NCBI GenBank assembly: GCA_002440965.1
Contig: DJWJ01000011.1
Coordinates: 1 to 17,793 of the forward strand
Reading direction: 5' to 3'
DNA: 17,793 nucleotides
Origin: Candidatus Omnitrophica bacterium UBA6233
Lineage (GTDB): Bacteria; Omnitrophota; Gorgyraeia; Gygaellales; Profunditerraquicolaceae
Each line of letters begins with the position of its first letter. Positions within the stretch are counted from its first letter, which is position 1. Positions 1 to 6,368 of this stretch are shown here, piece after piece. The translations under genes and the position numbers were made by a program. The notes beneath the pieces are model-generated. The model was not told the DNA's origin, did not search any database, and was given only the letters and a program-made list of their open reading frames with translations.

Positions 1-1
1 T

Positions 2-202
2 TTACTCTTTATAGGATGTCTTTTTAACAGCTTCAAGTGCAGGGACATACCCAGAACCAGTAACCAGCCCAAAGTGACACATAGCAATCTTGTGACTTCC
101 ATCAGTATGACTCTTACCGAAAAATTGATGATGCCAAGTAATTCGCGTGTCTGCTGCTATAATTGTATAATGCTTAAGATTAGCGCCTATCAGAAGAGTC
201 AT
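2..202 (-). CDS. Short proteasome-like Ntn-hydrolase N-terminal part, truncated
   Basis: The 66-residue frame reads like the first strands of a proteasome beta-type Ntn hydrolase. A Thr directly follows the start Met (TLLIGA), then IIAADTR, then SHKI and GLVTGSG. Counting that Thr as 1, the Asp of AADTR is residue 17, as in proteasome beta subunits. Lys37 of SHKI could serve as the family's Lys33 after a short insertion. Family members are about 200 residues, so this is only the first third. A TAA stop lies at 2-4, right at the window edge, so I cannot tell a natural small protein from a frameshifted or decayed gene continuing outside. It starts 43 bp after the HEPN-motif gene with no good ribosome binding site. 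A 13-codon frame beginning ATGGCTGAA overlaps its start in another frame. It is probably the third gene of the SIR2-HEPN operon. Family call is inference from motifs. Confidence 0.5.
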   Translation of the reverse strand: MTLLIGANLKHYTIIAADTRITWHHQFFGKSHTDGSHKIAMCHFGLVTGSGYVPALEAVKKTSYKE

Positions 203-245
203 TATTTAGTTTTTCAGCCATGCTTCCATTTATTCTATTTATATT

Positions 246-1259
246 CTACTTCTTGCTTACCACATAAACAACTGGACATTCCGATCTTACGTCTTCTTCC
301 TTTATCCTATAAACATCTAAAAAAGAATGTTGATTATCAAGCTCCTTTTTCACGCATAAAATCAGTAATCCTTCAAAAAAAGTCAGAAAGTTATTCAAGT
401 ATACATTAAGATCATGTATCAAATCGGAGAATTCAATTTGTTTCCCTAGTGCTTTTTTAGTCAGATCATGACGCCATCCAGGGAAAGAGAATTTATTTCC
501 CGGTTTGATAGTAATATTCTCAATTTCTACTTTATATCCTTCGTCAGGGTGCTGAATCGCATTACGAATATTAGAAACAAGATTGACCCAATCTTTATCT
601 TGGTCAAGCAGTAGAAATATTGGATCATTAGCCCCAAAATTATTTTTTATCCACTCACGATGCTTATCAAAAAACGATTCCTCATGATCCCTAAATGGCA
701 TTTGATACATTATGTGTAAAATCTCATATGCAGTGATGAGAAATAGTTTTCCATTGTTTAAAAAATGTTCGACATGTTTTTTAAGGTCTTCGACCTTCAG
801 TAGCGCGGGAATGATTTGCCCTGTTTTATGCGCTTCTATGATTTCATCGCATTTTGGCATTAATTTCATTACATCTTTATAGATAGAATAGTAGGAGCTT
901 TCGCACTCAAGAAGGAGCCTATTGGCTTTCCATACATGACTTAAAAGATTCTCTCTCAGAATAATATCCTGAATAGTCAACCCAAGAATTTCTTTAAATT
1001 GTATTATCATTCGTGCGACATAAGAATTGTTGGTACCTATTGAATAAAGTTTTTCATAAGAATGTTTGGTTTCCGGGTGTTGTTTCTGGGGATCAATCGT
1101 ATCTGCTGTGAGCATTTGATAGATTGAAGAAGATTTAAAAATTATAGACTTGCTGTCTATTGTAATCGTAACAACAATTGCAGACTTATCGTCAAGGTTG
1201 TCAGGGTCTTGAATTTTCATAGAAAATGCTAAATTTCGATCCATTTTATCTGACTTCAT
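246..1259 (-). CDS. HEPN-motif protein, probable toxin/effector partner of SIR2-like protein
   Basis: I do not recognise the full-length family of this 337-residue protein. Near its C-terminal third it carries RNAIQH (Arg232, Asn233, His237), the RNxxxH signature of HEPN ribonuclease or HEPN-like domains, placed in a helix-rich stretch (about 165-310) as expected. The N-terminal 110 residues are beta-rich (IVVTITIDSKSIIF) and may be a sensor or scaffold. No signal peptide or membrane helix is seen, so it should be cytoplasmic. It starts 23 bp after the stop of the SIR2-like gene and is followed 43 bp later by the Ntn-hydrolase-like frame, so the three are probably co-transcribed. The start has a weak ribosome binding site; Met6 is an alternative. 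HEPN proteins in such contexts often cut RNA during phage infection or act as structural partners of other toxins. The role here is inferred. Confidence 0.6.
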   Translation of the reverse strand: MKSDKMDRNLAFSMKIQDPDNLDDKSAIVVTITIDSKSIIFKSSSIYQMLTADTIDPQKQHPETKHSYEKLYSIGTNNSYVARMIIQFKEILGLTIQDIILRENLLSHVWKANRLLLECESSYYSIYKDVMKLMPKCDEIIEAHKTGQIIPALLKVEDLKKHVEHFLNNGKLFLITAYEILHIMYQMPFRDHEESFFDKHREWIKNNFGANDPIFLLLDQDKDWVNLVSNIRNAIQHPDEGYKVEIENITIKPGNKFSFPGWRHDLTKKALGKQIEFSDLIHDLNVYLNNFLTFFEGLLILCVKKELDNQHSFLDVYRIKEEDVRSECPVVYVVSKK

Positions 1260-1282
1260 TTAAACTGTGAACAGGCAATCTT

Positions 1283-2254
1283 TCAAACACTAAGATCGCG
1301 GACTGTGCATTCTATTACAGATTTAGGAAATAATTTCTTAAATTTGTCAATCGTAGCTTCTGAAGAATCTATTACTTCTATCCGTATTCCTCTAGGAACA
1401 TTGGATTGAAATAATCTTATCGCATCTTGATCATAAGGGGGCAATGAGTATCCGGTAAAAGTGATTTTCTCAGCATTTCGCACAAATCCAGCAGCCGCTT
1501 CCCATAATTGACCTATTTTCTTATGCGCTTGTTCGTGGGGTAAGAAAATACATGGATCTCCCCCATAGCTCTCGTGCCATTCCGCAGGTAATAAGGTTAT
1601 ATCATCTGTGTGTACATCTAATCTCCAATCTAGTGACCCATGGAGCTTTAAAAGGGGAATTCCTTGCCCAGGTTTATAAAAACACCTGCGAGAATCAATC
1701 TCCTTAAATTCTATAAGATAGTCGAAATAAATACAGTCACCCAGGTCATCTCTCAATAAACAATCAAAATTGAATGAGATAATCGCTACTTCCTCTCGGG
1801 TTTTATTTTTAAGACTCTTTACAAATCTCTTGTAATAATCGTTATTATGACCGCACGACGACTGCGTGATGTGTTGCACAGCAACCCGCCTGATAAGATG
1901 GATTTCATCCGCATACTTTGCATCACGGACAAGATCTTCCATAATTTCATCAATGTAATACGACTTCTCAATGTCCAACACAAAAAATTCGCCTGCTTCC
2001 ATAGCTCTATCCATTTTTTGAACGATCCCAGATAATGCCGGATAGCGGTCTTGCATCTTCCGGAGAAAATTTATAAAATCAGCAAAATCCCGACGTTTCT
2101 CTTCCAAATCTGCCTTCGCAGGATGATATCCATCAGGCCCAATTGCGTACAATGTAGAGCAATCTTCATAACAACCCCAAACCAACTCTTTACCCAAGGG
2201 GGTTCCCCCGGATATATGAGAAGCTCCCGCTCCAAATACAAAAAGTTCACGCAT
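1283..2254 (-). CDS. SIR2-like NAD-consuming defence protein
   Basis: The 323-residue protein has the SIR2-like Rossmann fold pattern found in anti-phage proteins. FGAGAS at residues 7-12 is the NAD-binding loop. SFNFD at 160-164 supplies the expected catalytic Asn162, and KLHGS at 203-207 supplies His205. TGYSLPPYDQDA at 267-278 matches the late conserved segment of this group. In the family, such proteins hydrolyse NAD+ to abort infection. There is no fused second domain, so activation probably depends on a partner, and the HEPN-motif gene 23 bp downstream is the obvious candidate. An AAGGAA ribosome binding site lies seven bases before the ATG. Upstream sequence (2255-2341) has repeated TAATGT motifs and a CATAAT box but no convincing -35 element. 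It may also be read from upstream genes. It is not a protein-deacetylating sirtuin: the zinc-binding cysteines are absent. Confidence 0.8.
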   Translation of the reverse strand: MRELFVFGAGASHISGGTPLGKELVWGCYEDCSTLYAIGPDGYHPAKADLEEKRRDFADFINFLRKMQDRYPALSGIVQKMDRAMEAGEFFVLDIEKSYYIDEIMEDLVRDAKYADEIHLIRRVAVQHITQSSCGHNNDYYKRFVKSLKNKTREEVAIISFNFDCLLRDDLGDCIYFDYLIEFKEIDSRRCFYKPGQGIPLLKLHGSLDWRLDVHTDDITLLPAEWHESYGGDPCIFLPHEQAHKKIGQLWEAAAGFVRNAEKITFTGYSLPPYDQDAIRLFQSNVPRGIRIEVIDSSEATIDKFKKLFPKSVIECTVRDLSV

Positions 2255-2341
2255 AATTATTCCTTCTGATTCTTTCTTAATTCAACATTAGTTCACATTA
2301 TGCAACATTAATAAGATTTCAGCTTTCTGGTTAGATTTCCT

Positions 2342-2426
2342 CCTAACTCTCTATGTTATAGCCATTTACCCGTTTTATTATCCCCAAAATCATCACGTGG
2401 TACCTGCACCAACGGTCATCCGAAAC
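2342..2426 (-). repeat. Dispersed repeat family A, copy 1
   Basis: An 85-bp segment that aligns without gaps to 6260-6344 with 67 of 85 identical positions by hand count. The best-kept core is GTTTTATTATCCCCAAAATC on the plus strand. On the minus strand both copies stay open in one frame from GTT TCG GAT to a shared TAG stop (2343-2345), giving a peptide beginning VSDDRWC and containing MILGIIKRV. It begins 73 nt after the abiEii stop and ends before the SIR2-like gene, so it marks a module boundary. Confidence 0.75.
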
Positions 2427-2499
2427 TTTTAATGTATACCTTTTTTGTCATAACTTACAGAATTAACTCGTTAGCTATTTCTTTCTCGCCTCTTTACCG

Positions 2500-3258
2500 T
2501 CACTTGTTTATCATTTTTAAAATTTCATCGGCTAATTTCTTAATCTCTGTCTTGCTCACCGGTTCGCGGTAATATAATTCTTCCATCTCATCCTCAAATC
2601 TCTCTTGCGATATACGTAAATTCTCGGATATGCGTTCTTTGTCTAAAGGCCTAAACATCTCCTTCTTTGCCAATAATATCAACCCTTCCTCAAGTTTCAA
2701 TCCTAACTTCTTTTGCAATATAACTAGGTCATACGGATCCCTGGGTCTTGCCCTGTCGTTAAGCGTACGTATCTTTTCGGCAAAGATCTCGCTTTTGTCC
2801 ATAACCGGGCAGGAAAGTTTGACGCCATAATAATTTTTGTATTCCATAATCTTGGGCTCAAGCAGCACTTTTTGGTTAGTGTTTATATCGACCTCAATTG
2901 TGTCGGGTTGAGTTAATACACCCCGATATTGCACAGAAAATGCTAGCCCGAATTTCTTCTCTTCTTTATCCTTCAATTTAAATATTTCAAAGCCCGAAAA
3001 TAAATCTTCTATATCGGGTAGTTTTAATTTCGTTTTTGCCGTAAAGTCAAGATCCTTTGAGAAACGAATCTGCTCTAGATAACAGTGGTAGATAGCCGTT
3101 CCGCCCTTAAAGACAAGTGTGTCTTTCAATCCGGAAGAATAAAAAATGCTTAATATGACCGCTAAAAAATAATCCTTTTCAGCATCCTGTAGATTGTATT
3201 TAGGGCCGCGTTTATTTAAAATTTCAAGCTGAGATCTGTCCAGTAAATCTATCTTCAT
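2500..3258 (-). CDS. abiEii: Type IV toxin AbiEii, nucleotidyltransferase
   Basis: A 252-residue DNA polymerase beta-type nucleotidyltransferase of the AbiEii/AbiGii family. FKGGTAIY at residues 50-57 and FSKDLDF at 66-72 form the GG...DxD active site (Asp69, Asp71). EVDIN at 122-126 gives a third acidic residue. EKIRTLNDRARPRDPYDL at 161-178 contains the family's KIR...RDxYDL motif. Known members transfer nucleotides to tRNA acceptor ends or other targets and stop growth, and are neutralised by AbiEi expression. The length is typical. The gene overlaps the upstream abiEi by 35 bp in a different frame, so the two are translationally coupled and transcribed from the promoter at 4040-4068. Repeat copy A1 follows it. 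It is intact, with all expected catalytic residues present. Confidence 0.92.
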   Translation of the reverse strand: MKIDLLDRSQLEILNKRGPKYNLQDAEKDYFLAVILSIFYSSGLKDTLVFKGGTAIYHCYLEQIRFSKDLDFTAKTKLKLPDIEDLFSGFEIFKLKDKEEKKFGLAFSVQYRGVLTQPDTIEVDINTNQKVLLEPKIMEYKNYYGVKLSCPVMDKSEIFAEKIRTLNDRARPRDPYDLVILQKKLGLKLEEGLILLAKKEMFRPLDKERISENLRISQERFEDEMEELYYREPVSKTEIKKLADEILKMINK

Positions 3259-4009
3259 AATATAGCCGCCATTTCGCGTTGAATTTCTTTGAGCTGGGAG
3301 TAAGCTTACTATAGCCCTTTACCCCTACTTCCTTATGAAGCTCTTCGGTATCTATTTCTAATGCATCTAAAATAAATCCTAACTTGCGCTTAGTTGCTTC
3401 GGGGAACTTCCGGGCATACGCAAAAAGCTTATTAAAATCAATCCTGTCTTTTGCTTTTTGCAGTTTTTCAAATAGTAAATCAATAGAATAGGTATCATTC
3501 TTAAAATATAAATAATCTAAAACCACTTTCTCAAGCTCGGCGATTTTTATATAGTAGCCTTCTATATTCTCCGTCTTAAAGCCGAAGTATAGTTTTTTAT
3601 CTATCTTCAAATAACGGTAGGTATTCTTCTGAAAAACGTACTTCTTGGATTTAAACCCTGTGACTGATGGTATAGTGCGTAGCATCTGCTCAAAAAGGCC
3701 ATAATGGCTTAAAGCCGAATCTAACGAAACATACGAGTCTTTACAAAATGCTCCCGCTATAACAAAGGGTGAAATATTCACAAAACCGCGCGAAGAGATA
3801 TCCGAGATAAAATAAAGCCCCCTCCTTAAAGGAATGAGCCAACCTTTAACTTTTAGCTCATAGACTCTTTTCTTGAGCGCGAATTTCGAGTATTTCCTGC
3901 CTAAGGCCTTATGGATATCGTCGGCGGTTACAATCTTACCTGATGAAACAATGATATCCTCTATATCAGTAAGTCGCTTTTCCGTTAAAATCGTATTCTT
4001 TGAGACCAT
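3224..4009 (-). CDS. abiEi: Type IV antitoxin AbiEi, transcriptional regulator
   Basis: A 261-residue AbiEi antitoxin. Residues 7-70 form a winged helix-turn-helix (the stretch from LTDIEDIIVSSGKIVT to LIPLRRGLYFI). Family hallmarks follow: YVSLDSALSHYGL at about 96-108 and LEKVVLDYLYF further on. AbiEi proteins repress their own promoter and block AbiEii toxicity without direct protein binding. I chose the ATG at 4009, preceded by GGGGG eight bases upstream. The longer frame starting at 4096 reads through the promoter (TTGACA and TTTAAT at 4040-4068) and into repeat B1, so its first 29 codons cannot be translated from that transcript. The gene ends 35 bp inside abiEii. Two similar segments, GGATACTATATGG and GTATACTAATGG, sit just upstream of and across the start codon and are candidate AbiEi operator half-sites; that is inference. 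Confidence 0.92.
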   Translation of the reverse strand: MVSKNTILTEKRLTDIEDIIVSSGKIVTADDIHKALGRKYSKFALKKRVYELKVKGWLIPLRRGLYFISDISSRGFVNISPFVIAGAFCKDSYVSLDSALSHYGLFEQMLRTIPSVTGFKSKKYVFQKNTYRYLKIDKKLYFGFKTENIEGYYIKIAELEKVVLDYLYFKNDTYSIDLLFEKLQKAKDRIDFNKLFAYARKFPEATKRKLGFILDALEIDTEELHKEVGVKGYSKLTPSSKKFNAKWRLYYEDRFTGQISA

Positions 4010-4039
4010 TAGTATACCCCCATATAGTATCCAATAAGG

Positions 4040-4068
4040 ATTAAAACATACAAATAAGCTTTTGTCAA
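4040..4068 (-). promoter_or_regulatory. Sigma-70-like promoter of abiEi-abiEii
   Basis: On the minus strand a perfect TTGACA (4063-4068) is separated by 17 bp from TTTAAT (4040-4045), one mismatch from TATAAT. Transcription would begin near 4033, giving a leader of about 25 nt before the ATG at 4009. It lies between repeat B1 and the gene, so the module carries its own promoter. Confidence 0.8.
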
Positions 4069-4086
4069 GCAAATTTTCGTAAGGCG

Positions 4087-4143
4087 GTATGTGCAATTTT
4101 GGAACATACTAAAATTCTCTTTACTTAATTCCTACCTAGCCCT
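4087..4143 (-). repeat. Dispersed repeat family B, copy 1
   Basis: A 57-bp segment matching 7872-7928 at 53 of 57 positions without gaps. One end is an imperfect palindrome: GGTATGT, an 11-base loop and ACATACT on the plus strand (4086-4110). The rest contains AAAATTCTCTTTACTTAATT. It lies immediately upstream of the abiEi promoter, at the 5' border of the toxin-antitoxin module. It encodes nothing convincing by itself and no transposase is near. Confidence 0.85.
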
Positions 4144-4243
4144 TTGGTACATAAGTAAATATCTTATTAAGCTCCTCTTCATATATGCGCCCCAGAAAGG
4201 ATAATGTAGTCCTGTGGGGCCGGAACTAGCGATCAACCGAAAG
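4136..4243 (-). pseudogene. Decayed relative of repeat A with a short coding-like tail
   Basis: It begins 24 nt after the stop of the second HEPN gene. It starts CTTTCGGTTGATCGCTAG, matching the start of repeat A (GTTTCGGATGACCG) at 15 of 21 positions. In the same reading frame as repeat A it gives LSVDR, a TAG where A has TGG (Trp), then FRPHRTT, LSFLGRI, YEEELNKIF and TYVPKG before a TAG at 4136-4138 inside repeat B1. The last 29 codons look like a protein C-terminus but have no start codon and I do not recognise the family. An inverted repeat, GCCCCA (4189-4194) with TGGGGC (4215-4220), lies inside. It could be a gene remnant or a diverged copy of the boundary repeat. Confidence 0.4.
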
Positions 4244-4267
4244 TTTTTATAAAAAATCTTTTCATTT

Positions 4268-4945
4268 TTACATCATACCGCGAACTGTTGAATAATTGTC
4301 TATATAAGCTATCAACTTTCCTAACACTGCATAAGCTCTGTTAACATCTTTTTCTGTCTTACCCCTAAATCCTTCGTGGACAATTTCATTTCTTTTTTTA
4401 TACAGACTCTCTTTCCAATCAATGTATTCTTGAACACTCTCATCGACTTTTTTATTCAAATATTTTGGTAATTGTTCTTTTACTTTGTTTAGAAATGGAC
4501 ACTTTAGTCCATTCTCTATCTCATCATCGGATTTACTAACTAACTGCATTTCTTTTCTTAATGTAAAATCAATAAAAACTTCAAAACTTGTTTCTAATAA
4601 AATAATAGATAGATCATAATTCTTGTATTTGAAACATTGCTCTTTAGCTTCCAAGAGAATTTCAAACCAAAGTGGGGGTATAAAATTATGCTTAATTCTT
4701 TCTTGGATTCCAGCTAAGTGGAAATTATCAAAATCTGAAACAGAAGGATTAATTTTCTCTGCTATTTCCCAGTCTAGGGCGATGTTCAATTGTTGCAAAT
4801 TTACTCTTTCCCCAGTCTTCGTTTGATTATAAATATCAAAATTCTCATTAAGAATTTCAAAAAGCCTGATGTGTTCTAGATCGCCGATTGAAACTACTGA
4901 AACATTTGTATCGGACGTTACCTCTCTCTTCAGTTCTAAAAACAA
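4268..4945 (-). CDS. HEPN-domain protein, probable toxin or partner of Fic
   Basis: A 225-residue helix-rich protein whose C-terminal part (about 95-215) has the HEPN pattern. A long helix IILLETSFEVFIDFTLRKEM is followed by KKRNEIVHEG with Arg185, Asn186 and His190, the RNxxxH ribonuclease motif. It resembles AbiV/ApeA-like HEPN proteins in this segment, but I cannot name the family. The start given is a TTG without a good ribosome binding site. The frame stays open upstream, reading DFLIIHRPDLNSKEK, and overlaps the end of fic, but contains no usual start codon. An ATG at 4996-4998, nine bases after the fic stop, lies one frame away and would give MSQIFLIIHRPD if one T were added to a TTTT run. 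So the true N-terminus is uncertain and may involve a frameshift or sequence error. It is co-transcribed with fic. Confidence 0.6.
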   Translation of the reverse strand: MFLELKREVTSDTNVSVVSIGDLEHIRLFEILNENFDIYNQTKTGERVNLQQLNIALDWEIAEKINPSVSDFDNFHLAGIQERIKHNFIPPLWFEILLEAKEQCFKYKNYDLSIILLETSFEVFIDFTLRKEMQLVSKSDDEIENGLKCPFLNKVKEQLPKYLNKKVDESVQEYIDWKESLYKKRNEIVHEGFRGKTEKDVNRAYAVLGKLIAYIDNYSTVRGMM

Positions 4946-5007
4946 TTTTTCTTTTGAATTTAAGTCGGGTCTATGAATTATCAGAAAATCTGACTCATCT
5001 TTATATT

Positions 5008-6147
5008 CTAGTATTCTTCTTTTCCTTCGAACAGATTTAAATATTCTTTGTATATAAACAAACGCCCATACTTCTTACCTTTATCTTTAGGGATCAAAAT
5101 ACCCATCTTGACAAACCTATCAACCATCTGATTTGCTGCTTCCCGTGATAAATCAGCAACTTCTTCAATTTTTCTGACATTTATAATCGGGATTTTATAT
5201 AGGTTTTTAAGCAACACTATAGCATTCTTACTTGCTCTGCCCAATTCAGATACCTTCTGCAAGTCTTTTTCGCGTAACTCGATAACCTTATTGAAAATCT
5301 CTATTGCTTCGCCAGCGACTCTAACAATTCCTTTTAGGAAAAAATCGAGCCAAGAAACAATATTTCCCTTTCTATACTCATCAAGCATGGAGAAATAGAG
5401 ATCTCTATGCTTTTTGAAGTGTTCCGAAAGATATAAAACGGGCCTTTCCAATATTCCTTGTTGGCACAAATAGAAAGTAATCAATAACCTCCCTGTTCTT
5501 CCATTTCCATCTAAAAAAGGATGTATTGTCTCAAATTGGCTATGGATTAAACCAGCTTTTATTAAAATAGGCAAATCCTCATGAGAATAGAAAAACTTTT
5601 CCAGGTCGCTCATCGCCTCCATTACATATTCCGGAGGCGGTGGAACAAAACGAGCATCTGCTGGATTTGTTCCCATAATCCAGTTTTGTGACTTTCTAAA
5701 CTCACCGGGATACGGATTCGTAGAACTTCTGGCCTTAGTGAGCAAAGTAGCGTGAACCTCTTTGATTAATCTCAATGATAACGGAAGCTTATCCAACCGC
5801 TTCAACCCCTCATTCATTGCCTTTATATAATGCAGAATATCATCAACGTCTTTTGGCAAGTCGGGAGTTCTCTCTACTTCGGCCTGTAGCGCATCGGTAA
5901 GTTTTGCCCTTGTGCCTTCTACCTGGCTTGAATAAGCCGCTTCTTTATTGATATACATAAATATGAAGAAATCGCTATCCGGTAAAAGCTTGGTCAAACC
6001 ATCTAATTTACCGAGTTGCAAATTAGCATTAGCGAGAAGTTTTACTATTTTGGATTCATTGAGAAATATTTCTACCGGAGGGAATTTTTCAGGTATAAAA
6101 GCTTTATACCCAGCCTTCTGTTGAACGTATCTTCCTATTTTCACCAT
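5008..6147 (-). CDS. Fic family AMP-transferase with C-terminal winged helix
   Basis: A 379-residue Fic protein. The core motif HPFLDGNGRTGR is at residues 209-220, with catalytic His209 and all ATP-binding Gly/Arg residues. SSQVEG at 73-78 matches the inhibitory helix motif with its blocking Glu, placed before the core, so this is an autoinhibited N-terminal-inhibitory (class II) Fic protein. PPPPEYV near 169-175 is the flap region usual in this group. Residues 305-370 (NAIVLLKNL...NVRKIEEVADLSREAANQMVDRFVKMGIL) form a winged helix-turn-helix, which could bind DNA for self-regulation. The ATG at 6147 is chosen because GGAGG lies six bases before it; an upstream TTG is part of that ribosome binding site region. 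The family transfers AMP from ATP to Ser, Thr or Tyr side chains of target proteins. The HEPN gene follows closely. Confidence 0.9.
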   Translation of the reverse strand: MVKIGRYVQQKAGYKAFIPEKFPPVEIFLNESKIVKLLANANLQLGKLDGLTKLLPDSDFFIFMYINKEAAYSSQVEGTRAKLTDALQAEVERTPDLPKDVDDILHYIKAMNEGLKRLDKLPLSLRLIKEVHATLLTKARSSTNPYPGEFRKSQNWIMGTNPADARFVPPPPEYVMEAMSDLEKFFYSHEDLPILIKAGLIHSQFETIHPFLDGNGRTGRLLITFYLCQQGILERPVLYLSEHFKKHRDLYFSMLDEYRKGNIVSWLDFFLKGIVRVAGEAIEIFNKVIELREKDLQKVSELGRASKNAIVLLKNLYKIPIINVRKIEEVADLSREAANQMVDRFVKMGILIPKDKGKKYGRLFIYKEYLNLFEGKEEY

Positions 6148-6173
6148 TTTGACCTCCAATCTACCCCTTCCAA

Positions 6174-6224
6174 AGATGTCAACATTATAAGTTAAAAGTT
6201 GACATCTGGCAAGGAGATGTCAAC
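6174..6224 (-). promoter_or_regulatory. fic promoter with three 10-bp operator half-sites
   Basis: On the minus strand TTGCCA (6207-6212), 17 bp, then a perfect TATAAT (6184-6189). Around it are three exact copies of GTTGACATCT: 6215-6224 and 6174-6183 in the direct orientation, and 6198-6207 inverted. The first and the inverted copy form a perfect 10-bp-arm palindrome with a 7-bp spacer that overlaps the -35 box. The third sits just downstream of the -10 box. This is the layout of a repressor operator, and the Fic winged helix is the likely ligand (inference). The ATG is 27 bp below the last half-site. Confidence 0.8.
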
Positions 6225-6259
6225 TATAAGTTCAATCTTTGAAATTACACTCCATTTTT

Positions 6260-6344
6260 CCTAACTCTCAGCAGGGTAACCAGTTACTCGTTTTATTATC
6301 CCCAAAATCATCTCTCGGTCATTGCACCACCGGCCATCCGAAAC
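6260..6344 (-). repeat. Dispersed repeat family A, copy 2
   Basis: Gap-free match of 67/85 to 2342-2426. Its minus-strand frame gives VSDGRWCNDRE, MILGIIKRVTGY and PAES, then the same TAG stop (6261-6263). Several differences from copy 1 are synonymous (CGT/CGG, CGG/CGA, GGC/GGT, TAT/TAC), but there is no start codon at its beginning. It lies 24 nt after the stop of the phospholipase-D-like gene and before the fic operator, again a module boundary. Confidence 0.75.
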
Positions 6345-6368
6345 AAGAATATCATTTTTTCACCATAG

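Noticed and set aside
74..409. 111-codon open frame on the plus strand
   Set aside because: It overlaps two minus-strand frames with family motifs and its translation has no recognisable domain; it is a shadow.
4010..4096. Longer AbiEi N-terminus from the ATG at 4096
   Set aside because: The extra codons translate the promoter and part of repeat B1; the ATG at 4009 has a ribosome site and fits the family.
2342..6344. Repeat A as an integron attC site (one end reads GTTAGGA on the minus strand)
   Set aside because: The other end reads GTTTCGG, which is not complementary to it, and the element does not fold into the paired R/L boxes of attC. No integron integrase is present.
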